This document shows, one piece after another, positions 18,036 to 26,245 of a stretch of DNA of 64,000 nucleotides (its first letter is position 1; each line of letters starts with the position of its first letter). This stretch comes from Pilimelia terevasa (GTDB taxonomy: Bacteria > Actinomycetota > Actinomycetes > Mycobacteriales > Micromonosporaceae). The stretch covers positions 248,001-312,000 of the forward strand of contig NZ_BMQC01000005.1 of assembly GCF_014647915.1 (NCBI RefSeq). Reading direction: 5' to 3'. The notes under the pieces are model-generated. The model was not told the origin of the DNA, searched no databases, and was given only the letters and a program-made list of their open reading frames with translations. A program made the translations under genes and the position numbers.

Positions 18036-19418
18036 GTGAGCGAGACGACGAGGCGACCGACGTCGGAGACCGACGTGCTCGTCGTGCGCGGCGGCACCCC
18101 GCTCCAGGGCACGATCCGGGTCCGCGGCGCGAAGAACCTGGTCTCCAAGGCGATGGTGGCCTCCCTGCTGGGCGACGGCGTGAGCCGGCTGTACGACGTG
18201 CCGGAGATCCGCGACGTCGAGGTCGTGCGGGGCCTGCTGGAGCTGCACGGCGTCCGGGTCAGCGACGGCGCCGAGCCCGGCGAGCTGGTGCTCGACCCGG
18301 CCAACGTCGAGAGCGCGCACGTCGACGAGATCAACGTGCACGCCGGCTCCAGCCGCATCCCGATCCTGTTCTGCGGCCCGCTGCTGCACCGGCTGGGCCA
18401 CGCGTTCATCCCGGACCTGGGCGGCTGCCACATCGGACCGCGGCCGATCGACTTCCACATGCACGCCCTGCGGCAGTTCGGCGCCGTGGTCGACAAGACC
18501 CCGGGCGGCCTGCACCTGACGGCCCCGGACGGCCTGCGCGGGACGAAGCTGGAGCTGCCCTACCCCAGCGTCGGCGCCACCGAGCAGGTGCTGCTGACCG
18601 CCGTCCGCGCCGAGGGCGTCACCGAGCTGCGCAACGCGGCCGTGGAGCCGGAGATCATCGACCTGATCTGCGTGCTCCAGAAGATGGGCGCGATCATCAA
18701 CGTGCACACCTCCCGGGTCATCGAGATCGAGGGGGTGCCGCGGCTGGCCGGGTACGCGCACCGCCCGATCCCCGACCGGATCGAGGCCGCGAGCTGGGGT
18801 GCCGCGGCGCTGGCCACCGGCGGGCAGGTCGAGGTCGTCGGGGCCCGCCAGGCCGACATGACCACCTTCCTCAACGTCTTCCGGTCCGTCGGCGGCGCGT
18901 TCGAGATCACCGACGTCGCCCCGCCCCGCGACGGGCACCCCGGGCACGAGGGCGGGATCCGCTTCTGGCACCCCGGCGGCGAGCTGCGCGCGGTGGCGCT
19001 GGAGACCGGCGTGCACCCCGGCTTCATGACCGACTGGCAGCAGCCGCTGGTGGTGGCGCTGACGCAGGCGCGCGGGCTGTCGATCGTCCACGAGACGGTG
19101 TACGAGCAGCGGCTCGGCTACACCTCCGCGCTGAACACGATGGGCGCGACGATCCAGACGTACCGCAACTGCCTGGGCGGGACCCCGTGCCGGTTCGGCC
19201 GGCGCAACTTCCACCACTCGGCGGTGATCGCCGGACCGAGCAAGCTGTACGCCACCGACCTGGTCATCCCCGACCTGCGCGCCGGCTTCAGCCACCTGAT
19301 CGCGGCGCTGGCGGCCGAGGGGACGTCCCGGGTGTACGGGGTCGATCTGATCAACCGCGGCTACGAGGACTTCGAGGCGAAGCTGGCGGCCCTGGGCGCC
19401 GCGACCGAGCGCCCGTGA
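18036..19418 (+). CDS. murA: UDP-N-acetylglucosamine 1-carboxyvinyltransferase (MurA-type EPSP synthase fold)
   Basis: The 460-residue protein has the two-domain EPSP-synthase fold pattern of MurA, which transfers enolpyruvate to UDP-GlcNAc in the first committed step of peptidoglycan synthesis. It has GAKNLVSKAM near the start, the catalytic-loop cysteine C131 in LGGCHIG, and the GVHPGFMTDWQQP and INRGYEDF motifs. The LVSKAM variant (usual MurA is NAALPI-like) and the overall pattern resemble the second MurA (MurA2) of streptomycetes, so another murA may exist elsewhere. The start is GTG with a GAGGTG upstream. It follows nadA after 213 bases. Confidence 0.9.
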   Translation: MSETTRRPTSETDVLVVRGGTPLQGTIRVRGAKNLVSKAMVASLLGDGVSRLYDVPEIRDVEVVRGLLELHGVRVSDGAEPGELVLDPANVESAHVDEINVHAGSSRIPILFCGPLLHRLGHAFIPDLGGCHIGPRPIDFHMHALRQFGAVVDKTPGGLHLTAPDGLRGTKLELPYPSVGATEQVLLTAVRAEGVTELRNAAVEPEIIDLICVLQKMGAIINVHTSRVIEIEGVPRLAGYAHRPIPDRIEAASWGAAALATGGQVEVVGARQADMTTFLNVFRSVGGAFEITDVAPPRDGHPGHEGGIRFWHPGGELRAVALETGVHPGFMTDWQQPLVVALTQARGLSIVHETVYEQRLGYTSALNTMGATIQTYRNCLGGTPCRFGRRNFHHSAVIAGPSKLYATDLVIPDLRAGFSHLIAALAAEGTSRVYGVDLINRGYEDFEAKLAALGAATERP

Positions 19419-19485
19419 CGGACCGCGGTCCCCGGGCCGCGCGGGCGCCGGCCCACCCCGCGGGGTGGTGGGCGCCGCGCTTGGC

Positions 19486-19491
19486 TACCCT
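19486..19491 (+). promoter_or_regulatory. Candidate leaderless -10 element of the DUF3043 gene
   Basis: TACCCT, 7 bases before GTG 19499. Confidence 0.45.
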
Positions 19492-19498
19492 TGCCCGC

Positions 19499-20131
19499 GT
19501 GCCGTCTCTCTTTCGCCGCAAGTCCGCCGACCTGGTCGAGAACGCCGTGAGCACGGACGCCCCCGAGGCGCCCGCCGATCCGGCCGCGGGCCGGGGCCAC
19601 ACCGCGAGCAAGCGGGAGCGCGGCCTGGTCACCCCCCGCCGGGCGGAGGCGCAGAAGCGCCGGCCCGCCGCGGCGCCGCCCGCCGACCGCAAGGAGGCCA
19701 TGGCGCGCGCCCGCGAGCGCCGCCGCGGCCAGCGCGCCGAGGCGATGGCGGGGATGCGCCGCGGCGACGACCGGTACCTGACGGCCCGCGACCGGGGGCC
19801 GGAGCGGGCCCTGGTCCGGGACCTGGTGGACAGCCGGCGCACCGCGGGCACGTGGTTCTTCGGCGGCGCGCTGCTGGTGCTCATCGGCTCCTCGCCCTCG
19901 ATGCCGCCGGTGGCGCGCGCGGTGTCGCAGTACGTGTGGCTGCTGCTGGCGCTGGCCGTGGTCGTGGACAGCACGCTGATCGCGATGCGGATCCGCAAGC
20001 GGATCCGCGCGGAGTTCCCGCAGAGTACGCAGCGCCCGGGTGGCCTGGCCTTTTACGGGATCATGCGCGCCCTGACATTCCGGCGGATGCGGATGCCGTC
20101 GCCGCGCGTCGATCTCGGCGACAGGATCTGA
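19499..20131 (+). CDS. DUF3043 membrane protein (Rv2206-like)
   Basis: The 210-residue protein has a highly charged N-terminal cytosolic half (about 1-110, rich in Arg/Glu/Ala with likely helical or coiled segments) and two membrane helices (about 115-135 and 138-160). A basic C-terminal tail follows. The start VPSLFRRKS and the TPRRAEAQKRR segment are typical of the actinobacterial DUF3043 family, which is found next to the glycerate kinase/cob region in mycobacteria. Its function is unknown. No Shine-Dalgarno is seen. Confidence 0.8.
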   Translation: MPSLFRRKSADLVENAVSTDAPEAPADPAAGRGHTASKRERGLVTPRRAEAQKRRPAAAPPADRKEAMARARERRRGQRAEAMAGMRRGDDRYLTARDRGPERALVRDLVDSRRTAGTWFFGGALLVLIGSSPSMPPVARAVSQYVWLLLALAVVVDSTLIAMRIRKRIRAEFPQSTQRPGGLAFYGIMRALTFRRMRMPSPRVDLGDRI

Positions 20132-20604
20132 ATAGACCGCCGCGCTATTGCGGTACCGCGCGGAAATGCTTTTCCCGGTGATTCCGAAAAGAAACTAATC
20201 GGGCAAATCGGCCCAGGTTACGGGTGCGCGGCGACCAGTTGTGTGAACCGGCCCACCGGCCGTTCACCCGCCGGCGGGACTTCCCGTAACCGGACCCCCG
20301 GGCAGGCGCGTAGGTCATGGCGGGGGCGGTCGCGCGTGGGCCGTCCGGCCGGTGCGCCGGTCCGCCGGCCGGACTGATCATCGGCGAACGGCCACCGGTC
20401 CCCGGCGAATTGTCGGCAAGGCGCCACTTTCGCGGGGGCGGCGCACTGGCGGTGAGGTGGGTCACACCGATACCCTCCTGACGTATTCCGCACTATTGCG
20501 GGCCATCGGCGAAATCGCCACAGCAGACCGGCCGGGGCAGCAGACCGGCCGCGGAGACCAGCCGGGGTGGAGGGCGTTTGCCGTATGGGTGGCGAGGTGA
20601 CGAC
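20132..20604. other. Intergenic region without a supported gene
   Basis: A gap of 473 bases. The first ~80 bases are AT-richer (around 20150-20210) than the rest. Short open frames on both strands have Arg-rich, low-complexity translations and no ribosome site, so none is called. A short direct repeat of gcagaccggccg occurs near 20520-20555. No clear promoter or hairpin was identified for the downstream WG-repeat gene. Confidence 0.5.
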
Positions 20605-22071
20605 ATGACCGCGAACCCGTTCCACACCCGGCCCTCGACCACCCCCGAGTGGGCGCTCACCGACACCGGCCACTGGCCCGCCGCGGGCGTCCACCCGAGC
20701 GCCGCCGCCGACCGCCGCGCCGTGCCCCACGGTCGCCCGGGCGTGTACCGCGGCGCCGCGCCCGTGCCGACCCCGCCGCCGGACGCGCTGCGCCGCCGGC
20801 CGGCCCCGTACCGCCCGCCCGCGCCGGCCGCGCCCCCGCTGACGCTGCGCGCGGACGCGCTGACCCCCGAGGACCGGCCCGAGGACGAGGCGGAGACGCG
20901 GCTGGCCGCCTGCCGCGGGCACCTGGACCCGCGGACCCTGCGCGAGGTCGTGACCCGGCCGGCGCTGGTTCAGGCGCTGCGCGACGACCTGGGCCGCGCC
21001 ATCAGCCGGGCCGCCCACGACGCCACCCGGGCCCGGCTGCTGAGCCTGCGCGCGGTCGCCTCGCGGCTGCTCGGCGACCTCGGCGAGGCCCTGCGCGACG
21101 GCCAGTGGGCGCTGGACCACGCCAAGGCAGTCGGGGAGCTGCGCCAGCTCGCCGTCGTCCGCGCCCGGCTCGCCCACATCCACCAGTGGCGGGGCGAGTT
21201 CGGCCAGGCGGACCGGCTGCTCGCCCTCGCCTCCTGCGCCGAGCTGCCCGACGCCCTGCGCGCCAGCGTGCACGAGCAGGCCGGGCGTTCCTGCTACGAA
21301 CAGGGCAGGCTGGTCGAGGCGATCAAGCACTTCGACCAGGCGGTGACGCTGTGCGGCGACGCGCGCGCGCCGATGGTGCCGCGGATCGCGCTGGCGCTCG
21401 GGGCGGTCGCCGAGCGCGCCGGCCGGCACGGCTTCGGGCCGGCGGCCCGGGACCGGGCGACCGTCCTGGGGGTACCGCCGGCGCCGGTCCTCACCCGGGA
21501 CGACCGCACGGGCGCCTGGGGGTACGCCGACGCCGCCGGCCGGCCCCTGGTGCCCGCGGCCTACCGGCAGGCCCAGCCGTTCGGCGACGGGATGGCCTGG
21601 GTCCAGCCCAGCGAGGCCGACGGGTGGCAGCTCATCGACGCGACCGGCGCCGCCCGCGGGCCGCGGGGGTACGAGGACGTGCGGCCGTTCCGGTCCGGCG
21701 TGGCGGCGGTCCGCCAGGACGGCTGGGGCGCCATCGACACGGTGGGCCGGGTCGTCGTCCCGCTGCGGTACCGCGGCTTCGCCACCGCGCTGTCCGACGG
21801 CCGGTACCTGGACGGCTTCACCGAGGAGGGGCTGGCCGTGGTGGACACCGGCCGGTGGCGGGGCGTGGTCGACCGCACCGGGCGGCAGTGGGTCGAGCCC
21901 CGGTACCGCACGGTGGTCATCCACCCGCTCGCGTTCCTCATCGTCGACGGCGGCCAGTGGGGCGCCCTCGACCGCCGCGGACGCGCGCTCATCTCCCCCA
22001 CCCACGGCGACCGCCGGGCGCTGCACACCGCCCTGCGGCGGCGGCTGCGGGTGGAGGCCCCCGTCCTGTGA
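20605..22071 (+). CDS. TPR-like / WG-repeat protein
   Basis: The 488-residue protein has three parts: a Pro/Ala-rich N-terminal ~100 residues without signal peptide, a helical TPR-like domain (about 105-280, with repeated A-x-x-L and LGDLGEALRDGQWAL and YEQGRLVEAIKHFDQA units), and about five WG (KWG) beta repeats (about 290-470) such as GAWGYADAAGRPLVP, DGWGAIDTVGRVVVP and GQWGALDRRGRALI. WG repeats are thought to form a protein- or ligand-binding beta structure. It is probably a cytosolic scaffold; its partner is not known. A GAGGTG lies before ATG 20605. Confidence 0.8.
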   Translation: MTANPFHTRPSTTPEWALTDTGHWPAAGVHPSAAADRRAVPHGRPGVYRGAAPVPTPPPDALRRRPAPYRPPAPAAPPLTLRADALTPEDRPEDEAETRLAACRGHLDPRTLREVVTRPALVQALRDDLGRAISRAAHDATRARLLSLRAVASRLLGDLGEALRDGQWALDHAKAVGELRQLAVVRARLAHIHQWRGEFGQADRLLALASCAELPDALRASVHEQAGRSCYEQGRLVEAIKHFDQAVTLCGDARAPMVPRIALALGAVAERAGRHGFGPAARDRATVLGVPPAPVLTRDDRTGAWGYADAAGRPLVPAAYRQAQPFGDGMAWVQPSEADGWQLIDATGAARGPRGYEDVRPFRSGVAAVRQDGWGAIDTVGRVVVPLRYRGFATALSDGRYLDGFTEEGLAVVDTGRWRGVVDRTGRQWVEPRYRTVVIHPLAFLIVDGGQWGALDRRGRALISPTHGDRRALHTALRRRLRVEAPVL

Positions 22072-22147
22072 CGCCAGCCCGCTGACGCCCGCGGCCCCGG
22101 ACCACCCTGGCCGCCCGGTTCGCCCGGCGGGGCGCGGGGGCGCCCGA

Positions 22148-22153
22148 TAGGCT
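22148..22153 (+). promoter_or_regulatory. Candidate leaderless -10 element of the aldo-keto reductase gene
   Basis: TAGGCT, 6 bases before ATG 22160. Confidence 0.5.
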
Positions 22154-22159
22154 CGCCCC

Positions 22160-23158
22160 ATGCAGTTCCGACACCTTGGCCGGTCCGGCCTGCTCGTCAG
22201 CGAGCTGGCCTACGGCAACTGGATCACCCACGGCTCGCAGGTCGAGGAGGACGCCGCGACAGCCTGCGTGCAGGCCGCGCTCGACGAAGGCATCACCACG
22301 TTCGACACCGCCGACGTGTACGCCGGCACCCGCGCCGAGGAGGTGCTGGGCCGGGCGCTGAAGGGCGTCCGCCGCGAGGGCGTCGAAATCTGCACCAAGG
22401 TGTACTGGCCGACCGGTCCGGGCCCCAACGACCGGGGCCTGTCCCGCAAGCACATCACCGAGTCCGTGCACGGCTCGCTGCGCCGGCTGGGCACCGACTA
22501 CCTGGACCTGTACCAGGCGCACCGGTACGACTTCAGCACGCCGCTGGAGGAGACCATGACGGCGTTCGCGGACCTCGTGCACAGCGGCAAGGTGCTCTAC
22601 ATCGGCGTGTCCGAGTGGACGGCCGACCAGATCCGCGCCGCCCACGCCCTGGCGCACGAGCTGCGCATCCCGCTCGTGTCCAACCAGCCGCAGTACTCGG
22701 CGCTCTGGCGGGTCATCGAGGCCGAGGTCGTGCCCGCGTGCGCCGAGCTGGGCATCAGCCAGATCGTCTGGTCGCCGCTGGCGCAGGGCGTCCTGACCGG
22801 CAAGTACCTGCCGGGCCAGGCGCCGCCGGAGGGCTCGCGCGCCACCGACGACAAGTCGGGCGCGGCGTTCATCGCCCAGCTCCTGCACCTCGACGTGCTG
22901 ACCGCGGTCCAGCAGCTCCGGCCGGTGGCCGACGAGGCCGGCCTGACCATGGCCCAGCTCGCGCTGGCCTGGGTGCTGCAGAACCCGAACGTCTCCGCGG
23001 CGATCATCGGCGCCACGCGGCCCGAGCAGGTCCGCGACAACGTGCGCGCCGCCGGGGTGACCCTGGAGCCGGACGTCCTCAAGGCGGTCGACGAGGCGCT
23101 GGACCCGGTCGTCGAGCGCGACCCGGCCAAGACCGTCTCGCCCCCCAACCGGCCGTAG
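22160..23158 (+). CDS. Aldo/keto reductase (potassium-channel beta-subunit-like clade)
   Basis: The 332-residue protein is a TIM-barrel NADPH-dependent oxidoreductase. The N-terminal FRHLGRSGLLVSELAYG pattern, the catalytic aspartate and tyrosine in FDTADVY, the lysine in EICTKVYW, the histidine in YQAHRYD and the cofactor-binding IIGATRPEQVRDN are all present. The sequence resembles the Kv-beta/YghZ-type branch that reduces aldehydes such as methylglyoxal. The physiological substrate is not predictable from context; the gene stands alone between unrelated genes. Confidence 0.9.
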   Translation: MQFRHLGRSGLLVSELAYGNWITHGSQVEEDAATACVQAALDEGITTFDTADVYAGTRAEEVLGRALKGVRREGVEICTKVYWPTGPGPNDRGLSRKHITESVHGSLRRLGTDYLDLYQAHRYDFSTPLEETMTAFADLVHSGKVLYIGVSEWTADQIRAAHALAHELRIPLVSNQPQYSALWRVIEAEVVPACAELGISQIVWSPLAQGVLTGKYLPGQAPPEGSRATDDKSGAAFIAQLLHLDVLTAVQQLRPVADEAGLTMAQLALAWVLQNPNVSAAIIGATRPEQVRDNVRAAGVTLEPDVLKAVDEALDPVVERDPAKTVSPPNRP

Positions 23159-23180
23159 CGGGCGGGCGGCGCGGCGGCGC

Positions 23181-23378
23181 TCAGCCGGTCGTCTGGAGGC
23201 TCATCGTGTACTCGACGCGGTCGTCCTCGCGCAGCGTCACGGCGGCCACCCCGTCCTCGGCCAGCTCGCGCCACGCCTGGCCGATCCACGACTCGGCGTC
23301 GGCCTGGCTCGGGAAGGTCTCCTGCGGACCGTCGACCGCCGCGCCGGACGCGTCCTCGTACCGCCATGTCCACGACAT
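23181..23378 (-). CDS. Small conserved-type hypothetical protein
   Basis: A 65-residue acidic protein with no signal peptide, starting MSWTWRYED. It has a repeating pattern of alternating polar and hydrophobic residues (SQADAESWIGQAWRELAEDGV, then a beta-like AVTLREDDRVEYTMSL) and looks like one compact alpha/beta domain. Revcomp sequence GAAGGAGCG lies about 7 bases before ATG 23378. The function is unknown. It converges with the aldo-keto reductase and is divergent from cobUT, 163 bases away. Confidence 0.7.
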   Translation of the reverse strand: MSWTWRYEDASGAAVDGPQETFPSQADAESWIGQAWRELAEDGVAAVTLREDDRVEYTMSLQTTG

Positions 23379-23529
23379 CGTGCGCTCCTTCGGGTGCGGC
23401 CGCGGGGCGGCCGGTGCGGTTCGGCCGGTCCGGTCAGGACCGCCGGGGCCAGCCTACGGCGGGCCGGGGGCGGGCACCACGCTGCGACGCGCGCTCCCCG
23501 CGCGCGGCGGGGCGGCCGGCGGTCTGGAC

Positions 23530-23535
23530 TAAGGT
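23530..23535 (+). promoter_or_regulatory. Candidate leaderless -10 element of the cobU-cobT fusion gene
   Basis: TAAGGT, 6 bases before ATG 23542. No cobalamin-riboswitch-like sequence was seen in the 163 bases upstream. Confidence 0.5.
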
Positions 23536-23541
23536 ACGGGC

Positions 23542-25176
23542 ATGTCCGACGGCAACTGGCGCAGCGTCCTGGTCCTCGGCGGCATCCGGTCCGGGAAGTC
23601 CGCGTACGCCGAACGCCTCGCGGCGGCCGCCGCGCGGGTCCGGTACGTGGCCACGGCCGCCGCGCCGGACCCCGCGGACGCCGAGTGGCAGGCCCGGGTG
23701 GCCGCCCACCGCGAGCGCCGGCCGGCCGGCTGGCGGACCGAGGAGCTGGGCGCCGACCCGACCGAGCTGGCCGCGACGCTGGCCGGGGCCGCGCCCGACG
23801 AGGTCGTCCTCGTCGACGACCTGGGCGGCTGGGTCACCGCCGCGCTGGCCGCCGGGGCCGCCGACCCGACCACCGGAGCCGACGACCCGACCGCCGGGGC
23901 CGAAGGCCTGATCCCGGGGGCCGAGGGCCTGGCCGCCGCCGCGCAGGCGCTCGCCCGGGCCGTCGCGGCGAGCCCCGCCCGGGTCGTCCTGGTCAGCCCC
24001 GAGGTGGGGCTCACGCTGGTGGCGCCGACGCCGCTGGGCCGGGCGTTCACCGACGCCCTAGGCACGCTCAACCAGGCCGTGGCCGGCGCCTGCGACCGCG
24101 TCGCCCTCGTGGTGGCGGGCCAGCCGACCTGGCTCAAGCACGAACGGGCGCCGGGCGCGCGCCAGGCGGGCGCCGCGTCCGTCACCGAGGTCGCCCCCGC
24201 CCCGGCCGAGGCGCTGCCGGACGACTGGGACATCCCGCTGCCGGACGAGGTCCTCGCCGCGCAGGCGCGCGCCGCGCTGGCGACGCTGGCGCCCGGCCTG
24301 GGCCGGCTGGTGGAGGGCATCGCGTTCACCGCCGGCACGCGCGGGGTGCACCCGCCGCGGCCGTACGCGGTGCCGGTCGTGGTGGCCCTGCACGCCGACC
24401 GCGGCGGCGCGCTGGCCACCGGGGAGGCGCCGGGGCACGAACGCCGGGACGCGCTGCTGGCCGGCCGGGGGCCGCTGGCGGCGCTGGCCGCGCAGGCCGG
24501 CGCCCGGGTCGAGGTGCTGTCGCTGGGCGAGGTCCGGCCGGTGGAGGACGGGCCGGCGGCGACCGCGGAGGCCGCCGCCGCGGCCATGGCCCAGGGGTAC
24601 CAGCTCGCCCGGCGGGCCGCCGCCGAGGGCGCCGACCTCCTGCTGGTCGCGGCGACCGGCGCCGGTACCGCGAGCGCGGCGACGGCCCTGGCGGCCGCGC
24701 TCGGCCGGGCCGAGCCGGCGGCGCTGCTGCCGCGGGTGGTGGACACCGAGGGGCTGATCGACGACCTGTCCTGGATGCGGCGCTGCGCCGCCGTCCGGCG
24801 CGCGGTGTTCGCGGTGCGGCGGGAGGTCGACCCGCTGGCCGTGCTGGCCGGGGTGGGCGGCGGCGACATCGCGGCGGCGGCGGGGCTGGTGCTGGGGGCG
24901 GCGGCGCACCGGGTCCCGGTCCTGCTGGACGGGCCGGTCGGGGCGGCGGGGGCGCTGGCGGCCGCGGAGTTCGCGCCCGACGTCCGGCACTGGTACCTGC
25001 TGCCGGACGAGGGCCGCGGCCCGCTGCTGCCGGGCCTGGCGGGCCTGCTCGGTACCAGCGCCCTGACCGACCTGGACCTGGACCTGGGCGAGGGCTGCGC
25101 CGGCCTGACGGCGCTCGGCGTGCTCAACGCCGCGCTCGCGCTGGCCGGCACGCTGCTGGCGGAGGCGGACGCCTGA
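23542..25176 (+). CDS. cobT: CobU-CobT fusion: adenosylcobinamide kinase/guanylyltransferase with DMB phosphoribosyltransferase
   Basis: The 544-residue protein joins two enzymes of the nucleotide-loop branch of cobalamin synthesis. Residues 1-200 are CobU-like, with the P-loop GGIRSGKS (14-21) and VDDLGGWVT; they phosphorylate adenosylcobinamide and transfer GMP. Residues about 235-544 are CobT-like, with the GEGCAGLTALG C-terminal motif containing the catalytic-type Glu; they make alpha-ribazole phosphate. Within the CobU part an Ala/Gly/Thr-rich insert (about 115-135) is built from near repeats. The next gene is cobS, so all activities from cobinamide to cobalamin phosphate are encoded here, suggesting salvage. 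Confidence 0.9.
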   Translation: MSDGNWRSVLVLGGIRSGKSAYAERLAAAAARVRYVATAAAPDPADAEWQARVAAHRERRPAGWRTEELGADPTELAATLAGAAPDEVVLVDDLGGWVTAALAAGAADPTTGADDPTAGAEGLIPGAEGLAAAAQALARAVAASPARVVLVSPEVGLTLVAPTPLGRAFTDALGTLNQAVAGACDRVALVVAGQPTWLKHERAPGARQAGAASVTEVAPAPAEALPDDWDIPLPDEVLAAQARAALATLAPGLGRLVEGIAFTAGTRGVHPPRPYAVPVVVALHADRGGALATGEAPGHERRDALLAGRGPLAALAAQAGARVEVLSLGEVRPVEDGPAATAEAAAAAMAQGYQLARRAAAEGADLLLVAATGAGTASAATALAAALGRAEPAALLPRVVDTEGLIDDLSWMRRCAAVRRAVFAVRREVDPLAVLAGVGGGDIAAAAGLVLGAAAHRVPVLLDGPVGAAGALAAAEFAPDVRHWYLLPDEGRGPLLPGLAGLLGTSALTDLDLDLGEGCAGLTALGVLNAALALAGTLLAEADA

Positions 25177-25241
25177 TGGACCCCGCCGCCGGGGCGGTCC
25201 CGTCGCCCGGCGCGGCGGACCGCGCCGCGGCGGTGCGGTGA
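25176..25241 (+). CDS. Possible 21-residue coupling ORF between cobUT and cobS
   Basis: ATG 25176 overlaps the cobUT stop (TGATG) and the 22-codon frame ends in TGA at 25239-25241, overlapping the cobS GTG (GTGA). The predicted peptide is Ala/Pro-rich (MDPAAGAVPSPGAADRAAAVR) and has no recognisable domain. Its value may be to carry ribosomes across the 61-base gap to cobS, which has no Shine-Dalgarno. It could also be chance; peptide evidence is absent. Confidence 0.35.
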   Translation: MDPAAGAVPSPGAADRAAAVR

Positions 25242-26041
25242 CGTCGCCCGACGCCGGTGCCCGCGGCGGCAACGGGGCTGCGCGGCGGGGGGCGGGGCTG
25301 CGGCTCGCGCTGACCACGCTGACCGTGCTGCCGGTGCGCCCGGGGCCGGTGGACCGCGCCGCGGCGGCCGGGGCGATGCGGCTGGCCCCCGCGGTCGGCG
25401 CGCTGGTCGGGCTCGGCAGCGGCGCGGTGCTGGTCGCCGCGGCGGCGCTCACCGGCGCCCCGCTGGTGGCCGGCGGGCTCGCGGCCGGGGCGGCCGTCCT
25501 GCTGACCAGGGGCCTGCACCTGGACGGGCTGGCGGACACCGTCGACGCCCTCGGCTCCTACCGGCGGGGCGCGGCGGGCCTGGCGGTCATGCGGCAGGCG
25601 GACATCGGGCCGTTCGGGGTCGCCGCGCTCGTCCTGACGCTGCTGGTGCAGGCCGCGGCGCTGGCGGCGCTGGCGGGCCGGTCGCCGCTGGGCGCCCTCG
25701 CCGCCGCGGCGGCGGCCGGGGCGGCGGGCCGGCTGGCGGCCGGCTTCGCCTGCCGGCGCGGCCTGCCCGCGGCGCGGTCGGACGGCCTGGGCGCGCTGGT
25801 GGCGGGGACCGTCGGCCCGGCGGCGTTGGCGCTCGGGTTCCTGGCGACGGCGGCCCTGGCGGTGCCGGCGGTACCGGGCCGGTGGTGGCAGGGTCCGGTC
25901 GCGGTGGCGGTCGCGCTCGCGGCCGCGGTGCTGCTGGTCCGGCACGCGGTGCGGCGCTTCGGCGGGGTGACCGGCGACGTCCTGGGCGCCGCGGTGGAGG
26001 TCGCGGTGACGGTCACGCTCGTGGGTCTGCTGCCCCGCTGA
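25238..26041 (+). CDS. cobS: Adenosylcobinamide-GDP ribazoletransferase
   Basis: Integral membrane enzyme that joins adenosylcobinamide-GDP to alpha-ribazole(-phosphate), the last assembly step of cobalamin. The 267-residue protein has about six to seven hydrophobic helices and the conserved GLHLDGLADTVDAL and RRFGGVTGDVLGA motifs with the metal-binding acidic residues. The start is GTG overlapping the small upstream ORF. It forms one unit with the cobU-cobT fusion. Confidence 0.92.
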   Translation: MTSPDAGARGGNGAARRGAGLRLALTTLTVLPVRPGPVDRAAAAGAMRLAPAVGALVGLGSGAVLVAAAALTGAPLVAGGLAAGAAVLLTRGLHLDGLADTVDALGSYRRGAAGLAVMRQADIGPFGVAALVLTLLVQAAALAALAGRSPLGALAAAAAAGAAGRLAAGFACRRGLPAARSDGLGALVAGTVGPAALALGFLATAALAVPAVPGRWWQGPVAVAVALAAAVLLVRHAVRRFGGVTGDVLGAAVEVAVTVTLVGLLPR

Positions 26042-26245
26042 CCACCCTGCGCAGCTCGCCAGCTACCGAAAGCCGTGGGTTCGTGTCCGCGCGGGCATTT
26101 CCCCGACCCATTGACCTATCTATATTCGTCCATGCGTTCTAGCGTGGGAGGGCAAGCGGACCACCCCGTCCCGCCGTGCGGCCGACCACCCCCACCGGCC
26201 GGCGCTGCCGCACTCCCATGGCCCTCACCAGTCAAGGAGCCACCC

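Noticed and set aside
16419..19295. 958-residue minus-strand frame with GGGGSR repeats over nadA and murA
   Set aside because: The Gly/Ser/Arg repeats are the reverse reading of the ASATGP repeat; nadA and murA on the plus strand explain the region.
20145..20600. Short ORFs on both strands in the gap before the WG-repeat gene
   Set aside because: Arg-rich low-complexity translations, no ribosome site and no codon-position GC contrast favouring a frame.
23379..23541. Cobalamin riboswitch before cobUT
   Set aside because: No B12-box-like sequence or long leader; a -10 hexamer directly before the ATG suggests a leaderless transcript.
26111..26145. TTGACC ... TAGCGT pair as a promoter for the secreted protease
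   Set aside because: The spacing (about 23 bases) is too long for a normal sigma-70-type promoter.
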